From the NCBI RefSeq assembly GCF_000017205.1, contig NC_009656.1, positions 2,050,001-2,114,000 on the forward strand: a DNA stretch of 64,000 bases, given 5' to 3'. This DNA is from Pseudomonas paraeruginosa PA7 (GTDB taxonomy: Bacteria; Pseudomonadota; Gammaproteobacteria; Pseudomonadales; Pseudomonadaceae). Each line of letters starts with the position of its first letter. The stretch's first letter is position 1. Of the stretch, positions 57,430 to 64,000 are shown piece by piece. The position numbers were made by a program, and so were the translations under genes. The notes beneath the pieces were generated by a model. It made no database searches. It was not told where the DNA came from and was given only the letters and a program-made list of their open reading frames with translations.

Positions 57430-59061
57430 TCAGCGTGGGTAGAGCGGTGGCAGGCCGCCGTTATCGACCGTCCCCGCCGGTGCTTGTTCCGCCGCCGGCA
57501 GGGCACGGATCGCCCGCCACAGGTCCTCGCCCTGCCAGGAATGGCCGCTTTCGCTGTACAACGCGCCATTGAGCCCGTCCAGGGCATCGGACAGCGGCAC
57601 GAAACGCGCCGCCATGTCGGCCAGGGTGTCGGGCTGCTGGCGGGCCCAGGCGTCGAGGGCCTGACGGGTCGCCTGCGGATCGTTGGCCAGGCAGGCGCGG
57701 CGCAGCTCGTCGAGCAGGCTGCGGCTGCTCGGGCCGTTGGCCGCGGCACGGATCACCGCCGGCAGCTGGCGGGCGCGCCACCACAGGGCGAAGCCGAGCA
57801 GGCTGGTCAGGGCCAGCGCGGCGGTAGCCAACTGCCAGGGCCAGAGGGTCGGTTCGAGGCGTTCGCCGAGCGCCACTGGCGGCGCCTGGGTTTCCGCCTC
57901 GGCCTGCGGCGCGGCGGCGACCTCCAGGGTACGTGCTGGCAGGCTGGTTCGTTCCAGGCGATCCTCGCGGGTGTTCCACCAGACCACCTCGAGTGCCGGC
58001 AGTTCGATCCGTCCGGCCTGTTCCGGCACCAGCGCCTCGCGTTCCTCGCGGCTACCGATCAGGCCCTGGTCGGTGCTCTGGTCGGCCAGTTGCGGCTGGT
58101 CCGGATAGCGTCGCAGGCCCTGCACGTCGGGCAGCGGCAGCGGCGGGAGCTGGGTGCCGGAAAGCCCTTCGACCTTCAGCAGTACGTTGCGCGTCAGCGA
58201 TTCGCCGACCTGCGCCTGTTCCGGCTGCGGACTCCAGCTTTCGCTGATGCTCAGCGCGCGGGCCGGCATCCACGGGACGTCGGCCGGATAGTCGGCCGGC
58301 TTCGGCCGGACCAGCAGCGGGATGCTCGGCGAAGTCACCCGCATCTGCCGCCCCGGGCGCGGGCCGAAGGGGTTGTAGTCGTCGTCGCCGCGGTCGACCA
58401 GGGTGGCGCTGAAGGCCTGCGCGGGAATGACCAGGGCGCCGCTCTTCTGCGGGAAGATCGCGTAGCGCACCTCTATCACGCCATGTCGGATACCGTTGAG
58501 CTCCTTCTCGTAGGTACGCGCCTCGCCGAGCTGCTCGACCTTGGCATCGTTCATCGCCAGCGGGGTCAGGCTGCTGTCGTCGTACAGCGAGACCGAGTGG
58601 TAGATGCGCAGGGTGAGGATCACCTGGGCCTGCACGTAGACCTTTTCCTGGTCGACGCTGGCGTCGATGAACACCGGCGCCAGCTTGCTGCCCTTGGCGC
58701 TGTCGCGGGCTGCCAGCACGTGCAGGCGGATCGGCTGGGTGCTGCTGGCGCCGAGGCTGATCGGCGGGATCGCCAGGTAGCCGCTCTGTTTCGGCAGCAG
58801 GGTGACGATCCAGCGGGTGGTGGCCTGGGCCCGGCCGTTCTGCGTGGCGAGGCGGTTGACCTGGCGCGTGCCGAGGACTTCGAAAAGGGTATCCAGCGGG
58901 CTCAGGTCGGGCTTGCCGAAGAGGGTCGGATCGTCCGACTCCAGGGTCAGTTCGACGCTTTCCCCCTCGGTCAGCCGCGCACGGTCGACGCTGGCGTTGA
59001 AGCTGGCCTGCGCCGGCACGGCGAGGAGGACGAGAAGCAGGCTGCAGAACAGGCGGATCAT
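57430..59061 (-). CDS. batD: BatD family protein
   Basis: 543 residues. Signal peptide (LFCSLLLVLLAVPAQA), then a large periplasmic BatD domain with immunoglobulin-like beta segments (SFNASVDRARLTEGESVELTL; QSGYLAIPPISLG) and one membrane segment near residue 430 (ATAALALTSLLGFALWW), with a short cytoplasmic tail. BatD is the membrane partner of BatA/BatB von Willebrand proteins in the MoxR-associated stress cluster. The ATG at 59061 overlaps the stop of the upstream gene (ATGA). Confidence 0.88.
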   Translation of the reverse strand: MIRLFCSLLLVLLAVPAQASFNASVDRARLTEGESVELTLESDDPTLFGKPDLSPLDTLFEVLGTRQVNRLATQNGRAQATTRWIVTLLPKQSGYLAIPPISLGASSTQPIRLHVLAARDSAKGSKLAPVFIDASVDQEKVYVQAQVILTLRIYHSVSLYDDSSLTPLAMNDAKVEQLGEARTYEKELNGIRHGVIEVRYAIFPQKSGALVIPAQAFSATLVDRGDDDYNPFGPRPGRQMRVTSPSIPLLVRPKPADYPADVPWMPARALSISESWSPQPEQAQVGESLTRNVLLKVEGLSGTQLPPLPLPDVQGLRRYPDQPQLADQSTDQGLIGSREEREALVPEQAGRIELPALEVVWWNTREDRLERTSLPARTLEVAAAPQAEAETQAPPVALGERLEPTLWPWQLATAALALTSLLGFALWWRARQLPAVIRAAANGPSSRSLLDELRRACLANDPQATRQALDAWARQQPDTLADMAARFVPLSDALDGLNGALYSESGHSWQGEDLWRAIRALPAAEQAPAGTVDNGGLPPLYPR

Positions 59062-60815
59062 GGCGTGGCTTCCTGGCGTTGCTGCTGTTGGTACCAGAAC
59101 TTGCGCCGCAGCAGCTCGGCGGGGTCGTCGGGAATCTGTCGCAGCCATTGCTCGAGGGCCTGGCGGCGTTCGTCGTCGAGGCCGTCGGCGGCTTCGTCGT
59201 CGCCCTGGCGGCCAGTGTCGTCGGCTTGCGCTTGCGCCTCGCCGGTAGCGCCGGCGGTCTTCCCGTCCTCGTCTTCCGGCAGGCGGGTCGAAGGTGCGGC
59301 GGCCTGGGCCTTCTGCGCATCGACGGTGGCCGCGTCGCGCGGAGGCCGCTGGCTGCTTCCGGATGGCGGGTTCTGCTGACTCGCCTCCTGGCGCTGTTCG
59401 TTGTTCTCGCCGGTCTGCTGCTGCGCTGCCTGCTCCTGGCGTTGGCGCAACAGCTCCTCGACCAGGGCCTTGTTGCGCTGCGCCGCGGCCAGTCGCGGCT
59501 GGCGTTCCAGCGCCTGTTCGTAGGCGTCGAGGGCGGCTTCCAGTTCGCCCTGGCGGGCGAGGGCGTTACCGCGGTTGTAATGGTCGGCGGCCTGGTCGCC
59601 CCGGGCGAAGGCTTGCGCGGCCGCGGCGTAGTCGCGGGCCTGGTAGAGCGCCTGGCCCTTCCAGCGGAAATCCTCGAAGCGCTTCGCCGCCTCGGCCGCC
59701 TGGCCCTGTTGCAGCAGGCGCTGGCCCTGCTGGTCGGGGCGCCGCCAGAGGTCCTCGAAGTCAAAGGCCTGCGCCGGCTGCGGCAGGCTCAGCGCCAGCA
59801 GCGGCAGGCAGAACAGCCAGCCGCGGCGGCCGGCGCAGGCGGCCAGCAGGAGCAGCGGCAGGAGCAGCCAATAACCCTGGTCGGCCCAGCGTTGCAGGCG
59901 CAACAGGGCGTTCTCGCGATCTTCCTCCAGTGTCCCGCCGCGGGACAGCAGGCCGAGGCTGTCGAGGTCGCGGTCGTTCGGCCGCAGGCGCTGGTAGCCG
60001 GCGCCGATCTCCGCGGCGAAGCGGCGCAGCCCGCTTTCGTCGAGCCTGGGCAGGAGGATGCCGCCCTGGTCGTCCTTGAGGAAGCTGCCGTCTTCCTGCT
60101 GTACCGGCGCGCCTTTCGGCGTGCCGACGCCGAGCACGGCGAGGCGCGCCGCGCGGTGGCCGAGGGCGCTGCGGATACCGTGCCGCTCCTGTTCGCTCAG
60201 GTCGCTGGCGAGCAGCAGCAGGCGACCGCTGCCCTGGGCGCCCTGTTCCAGCAGGTCGAGGGCCTGGCGCACGGCGAGGTCGGCGCGCTGGCCGGGCTCG
60301 GGCATGATCGACGGCTTCACCGCGTCCAGCAGGTTGCGCGCGGTGAGCAGGTCGTCCGACAACGGCACCAGGGTGTGCGCGCTGCCGGCATAGACGACGA
60401 TCGCGGTCTGGGCGTCGTGGCGCCCCCGCAGCAGGTCGAGGAGCTTGCGCCGGGCCTGTTCCAGGCGGCTCGGCGAGAGGTCGCCAGCGAGCATCCCGGG
60501 GGTCAGCTGGAGGATCGCCACCAGCGGATCGCTGCGCTTCATCGAGGGCTGTTCCAGTTGCTGCCAACTGGGCCCGAGCAAGGCCAGCAGGGCCAGCAGC
60601 CAGGCGATGCCGAGGCAGATCCAGGGCGTGCGGTTCTGCCGCCCGGCACCGCCGACCAGCAGCCAGGGCTGGAAGGACGTCGGCAGCAGCAGTTGCCAGC
60701 GTCCGGCGCGACGCTGGCGGTGCAGCAACCTCCACAGCAACCAGGCGAGCGGCGGCGCCAGCAGCAGCCAGTAGGGGCGCAGCCAGTGCGGCCAGGCTTC
60801 GAGCAGCAGGTTCAT
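59058..60815 (-). CDS. BatB/BatC-type membrane protein: VWA domain plus TPR
   Basis: 585 residues. Two N-terminal membrane segments (near 16-30 and 67-81), a von Willebrand A domain (about 98-290), further membrane segments near 315-350, then a TPR (about 380-460: DHYNRGNALARQGELEAALDA) and a Gln/Glu-rich tail, so BatB and BatC functions are fused. The metal site that should read D-x-S-x-S is Q103-L-T-P-G107, so MIDAS metal binding appears lost. The later residues (VYAGSAHTLVPLSDD) keep the fold. The ATG at 60815 overlaps the BatA stop. It is a scaffold rather than a metal-dependent adhesion domain. Confidence 0.88.
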   Translation of the reverse strand: MNLLLEAWPHWLRPYWLLLAPPLAWLLWRLLHRQRRAGRWQLLLPTSFQPWLLVGGAGRQNRTPWICLGIAWLLALLALLGPSWQQLEQPSMKRSDPLVAILQLTPGMLAGDLSPSRLEQARRKLLDLLRGRHDAQTAIVVYAGSAHTLVPLSDDLLTARNLLDAVKPSIMPEPGQRADLAVRQALDLLEQGAQGSGRLLLLASDLSEQERHGIRSALGHRAARLAVLGVGTPKGAPVQQEDGSFLKDDQGGILLPRLDESGLRRFAAEIGAGYQRLRPNDRDLDSLGLLSRGGTLEEDRENALLRLQRWADQGYWLLLPLLLLAACAGRRGWLFCLPLLALSLPQPAQAFDFEDLWRRPDQQGQRLLQQGQAAEAAKRFEDFRWKGQALYQARDYAAAAQAFARGDQAADHYNRGNALARQGELEAALDAYEQALERQPRLAAAQRNKALVEELLRQRQEQAAQQQTGENNEQRQEASQQNPPSGSSQRPPRDAATVDAQKAQAAAPSTRLPEDEDGKTAGATGEAQAQADDTGRQGDDEAADGLDDERRQALEQWLRQIPDDPAELLRRKFWYQQQQRQEATP

Positions 60816-61825
60816 GGCTGTCTCCGGCGAGGCCAGCGCCAGTTTTCCCGCGGCCAGAGCTCCAGCGCCACCAGCAGCACGCTCAGGGCCAGGGCGGCGG
60901 CCAGCGGCCAGCTGTAGAGTGCCACTGCCGGGCGCGCCCGGGTGGTCTGCTGGGCGACCGGCTCGAGGCGGTCGAGGGTCGCGGAGATGCTTTCCAGCTC
61001 GGCGCTGGAGCGCGCGCGAAAGTATTCGCCGCCGGTAGTCTCGGCGATCCCGCGCAGGACCGGTTCGTCGAGGTCGAGCCCGGGGTTGAGGCCGAACAGG
61101 CCGATGACGCCGCCCTGTTGCGGGTCGGCGCCGATGCCGATGGTGTAGATCTTCACCCGCTCCTCGGCGGCCAGGCGCGCGGCGGTCTGTGGCGAGATCT
61201 GCCCGCCGGTGTTGGCGCCGTCGGTGATCAGCACCAGCACCCGGCTTTCCGCCGGGCGCTGGCGCAGGCGCTTGAGCGCCAGGCCGATGGCGTCGCCGAT
61301 CGCGGTATTCTTCCCGGCGATGCCGATCTGCGCCTCGTCCAGCCAGACCCGCACGGTGTGTCGGTCGAAGGTCAGCGGCGCCTGCAGGTAGGCCTGGCTG
61401 CCGAACAGGATCAGGCCGACGCGGTCGCCGCGACGGCCTTCGATGAAGTCGCCGAAGAGTTTCTTGACCAGTTCCAGGCGGCTGATCTCGTCGTCCTGCC
61501 AGCGCATGTCGCGGTAGTCCATGGAACCGGAGACATCCACCGCGAGCAGCAGGTCGCGGCCGCTGGCGGGTAGTGGCAGGGGTTCGCCGACCCACTGCGG
61601 GCGGGCTGCGGCGAGCAGCAGGAGTAACCAGAGCAGGGCGAAGCGCGCCTGCTGCCGCCAGGCCGGCAGGCGTGCGCGGGCGCGGCGCCCGGCGAGGTCT
61701 TCGAGTTCGTCGAGGAAGCTCACCTTGAGCGCCGCCTCGCCGCTGTCGGCGGCCGGCAGCAGCAGGCGCAGCAGCCAGGGCAACGGGGCGAGGGCGAAGA
61801 CCCAGGGCCAGGCGAATTCAAACAT
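60812..61825 (-). CDS. batA: BatA-type VWA-domain membrane protein
   Basis: 337 residues. Hydrophobic N terminus (FAWPWVFALAPLPWLLRLLL), a second membrane segment near 62-74, a VWA domain with a complete MIDAS motif Asp97-Val-Ser99-Gly-Ser101 plus the downstream LITDGANTGG, and a C-terminal membrane segment (LAAALALSVLLVALELW). It probably recruits MoxR or a substrate in an ATP-dependent envelope chaperone system. It overlaps both neighbours: the DUF4381 gene by 8 bases and the BatB gene by ATGA. Confidence 0.9.
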   Translation of the reverse strand: MFEFAWPWVFALAPLPWLLRLLLPAADSGEAALKVSFLDELEDLAGRRARARLPAWRQQARFALLWLLLLLAAARPQWVGEPLPLPASGRDLLLAVDVSGSMDYRDMRWQDDEISRLELVKKLFGDFIEGRRGDRVGLILFGSQAYLQAPLTFDRHTVRVWLDEAQIGIAGKNTAIGDAIGLALKRLRQRPAESRVLVLITDGANTGGQISPQTAARLAAEERVKIYTIGIGADPQQGGVIGLFGLNPGLDLDEPVLRGIAETTGGEYFRARSSAELESISATLDRLEPVAQQTTRARPAVALYSWPLAAALALSVLLVALELWPRENWRWPRRRQP

Positions 61826-62308
61826 GCTTGCGGATCCAGGTGGCGACGGCGGCGTCGAGGCCGTCCACGGCCTTGTCGTCGAGGGTGCAGTCGGCGCGGT
61901 AGCCGCCCTCCACCAGGATCATCCAGCGGGTCAGGCCGGCGGCCGGGCAACGGTTGTCGAGGAACGCCAGCCAGGCGCGGCCACTGAGCGCGTGGCTGCC
62001 GCTGTCCGGCCAGCGCGCCCGGCAGACGCGCTTGAGCAGGCCATTGATGGCTTGCAGCCAGGGCCCGGCGGAAGCCCTGCCGTAGGGTTTGGCGAGCGCG
62101 GCCAGCTCGGCCAGGGCCGCTTCGCGCAGCGGATCCAGCGGCGCTTCGCCGCGGGTGGCGATGGTGCGCCGCGGCAGGTGCCGGCGCAGTCGCCAGAGCC
62201 CCCAGCCGAGCAACGGCAGCAGGGCGGCCAGCAGCCACCAGCCAGGCGCCGGGGGCCACCAGCCGACGGGCGGGGGAGCGATCAGCGGCTCCAGCCGGTC
62301 GAGCGGAT

Positions 62309-62312
<4 letters not shown>
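61818..62312 (-). CDS. DUF4381 membrane protein
   Basis: 164 residues. Pro/Trp-rich start with one membrane segment (GWWLLAALLPLLGWGLWRL, about 24-42), then a basic cytoplasmic domain with RVCRARWPDSGSHALSGRAWLAFLD, the DUF4381 core. It has no known activity; it always travels with MoxR, DUF58 and Bat genes. It overlaps the DUF58 gene (ATGA). Confidence 0.87.
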
Positions 62313-63247
<935 letters not shown>

Positions 63248-63257
63248 GGCGGCGGCC

Positions 63258-64000
63258 TCAGGCCACGGCGACCACGTCGAGGATGCGCTGCACCACCCGG
63301 TCCTGGTCGATGCCGGCGGCTTCCGCCTCGAAGGTCAGAATCAGTCGATGGCGCAGCACGTCGAACAGCACCGCCTGGATGTCCTCGGGGCTGACGAAGT
63401 CGCGTCCGGCCAGCCAGGCGTGGGCTCGCGCGCAGCGGTCGAGGGCGATGGAGCCGCGCGGGCTGGCGCCGTAGGAGATCCATTCGGCCAGTTCCGCGTC
63501 GTGCTTGGCCGGGGTGCGGGTGGCCATGATCAGTTGCACCAGGTATTCCTCCACCGCGTCGGCCATGTACAGGCCGAGGATTTCCTGGCGCGCGGCGAAG
63601 ATGGTTTCCTGGGTCACCCGGCGCTCCGGCCGCGCCTCGCCGTGCAGCGCCTCGCCACGGGCCTGCTGGAGGATGCGGCGTTCCACCGAGGCTTCCGGGT
63701 AGCCGATCTTGACGTGCATGAGGAAGCGGTCGAGCTGGGCCTCCGGCAGCGGGTAGGTGCCTTCCTGCTCGATCGGGTTCTGCGTCGCCATCACCAGAAA
63801 CAGCTGTGGCAGGTCGTAGGTGCTGCGACCAACCGAGACCTGGCGCTCGGCCATGGCTTCGAGCAGCGCCGACTGGACCTTGGCCGGGGCACGGTTGATC
63901 TCGTCGGCCAGCACCAGGTGGTGGAAGATCGGTCCCTGCTGGAACACGAAGGTGCCGGTTTCCGGACGGTAGATCTCGGTGCCGGTGATGTCGGCGGGGA
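63258..64000 (-). CDS. moxR: MoxR-family AAA+ ATPase, C-terminal part
   Basis: The frame is open to the window edge, so the N terminus and Walker A are outside. Visible are DITGTEIYRPETGTFVF, Walker B (LADEINRAPAKVQSALLEAM), sensor I (MATQNPIEQEGTYPLPEAQ) with the Arg finger region LDRFLM, and the C-terminal lid (YGASPRGSIALDRCARAHAWL). MoxR ATPases act as chaperones for metal-centre insertion or protein maturation together with VWA proteins. It is the first visible gene of the minus-strand moxR-DUF58-DUF4381-BatA-BatB-BatD unit. Confidence 0.94.
   Translation of the reverse strand, partial: PADITGTEIYRPETGTFVFQQGPIFHHLVLADEINRAPAKVQSALLEAMAERQVSVGRSTYDLPQLFLVMATQNPIEQEGTYPLPEAQLDRFLMHVKIGYPEASVERRILQQARGEALHGEARPERRVTQETIFAARQEILGLYMADAVEEYLVQLIMATRTPAKHDAELAEWISYGASPRGSIALDRCARAHAWLAGRDFVSPEDIQAVLFDVLRHRLILTFEAEAAGIDQDRVVQRILDVVAVA

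Overview
The window is a GC-rich, densely coded Gammaproteobacterial chromosome segment. Gene content and order identify it as Pseudomonas aeruginosa or a very close relative: leuCD-leuB-asd-fimV-truA-trpF-accD-folC-cvpA-purF-metZ, the divergent xcpPQ/xcpR-Z type II secretion cluster, fadH1, nadK, pepN and cprRS. Several product lengths agree with PAO1 proteins as I recall them (for example XcpQ 658, XcpR 502, AccD 290, FadH1 679 residues). The order matches my recollection of PAO1 loci PA3121 down to PA3070, read backwards. All gene names rest on protein motifs and order, not on a database search.

Layout. 1-17.4 kb (+): leucine and aspartate-family biosynthesis (leuC 3' end, leuD, a methyltransferase, leuB, asd and a degenerate asd paralogue), the polar-pole protein FimV, then truA, trpF, accD, folC, a SPOR-domain protein, cvpA, purF, metZ and an SDR oxidoreductase, closed by a bidirectional terminator. 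17.5-27.9 kb: the Xcp type II secretion system, with xcpP-xcpQ on the minus strand and xcpR to xcpZ on the plus strand. They share a 219-bp intergenic region with a lux/las-box-like palindrome and repeated TACTTCT elements. 28.0-28.4 kb: tRNA-Val(TAC) and two identical tRNA-Asp(GTC) genes. 28.5-43.5 kb: a 28-codon small gene, an AraC regulator with a nitrilase-fold protein that lacks its catalytic Cys, fadH1, hypothetical and housekeeping genes, and pepN. 43.5-51.0 kb: a four-gene envelope system (DUF1302 barrel-like protein, DUF1329 LolA-like protein, YCF48-type propeller, MMPL/RND exporter) behind a near-perfect sigma-54 promoter. 51.0-56.3 kb: the cprRS peptide-sensing two-component system, divergent from a subtilisin-type (S8) autotransporter. 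56.3-64.0 kb (-): a MoxR/DUF58/DUF4381/BatA/BatB-TPR/BatD stress operon followed by a secreted alpha/beta hydrolase.

Most of the window is core genome. The parts most worth attention are: the DUF1302-DUF1329-YCF48-MMPL system with its sigma-54 promoter; the autotransporter beside cprRS, which as far as I can reconstruct has no locus number in PAO1; several proteins that keep a fold but lose catalytic residues (asd paralogue, nitrilase-like protein, BatB-like protein); and a 28-aa gene with a strong Shine-Dalgarno. I saw no IS element, prophage, CRISPR array or integrase.
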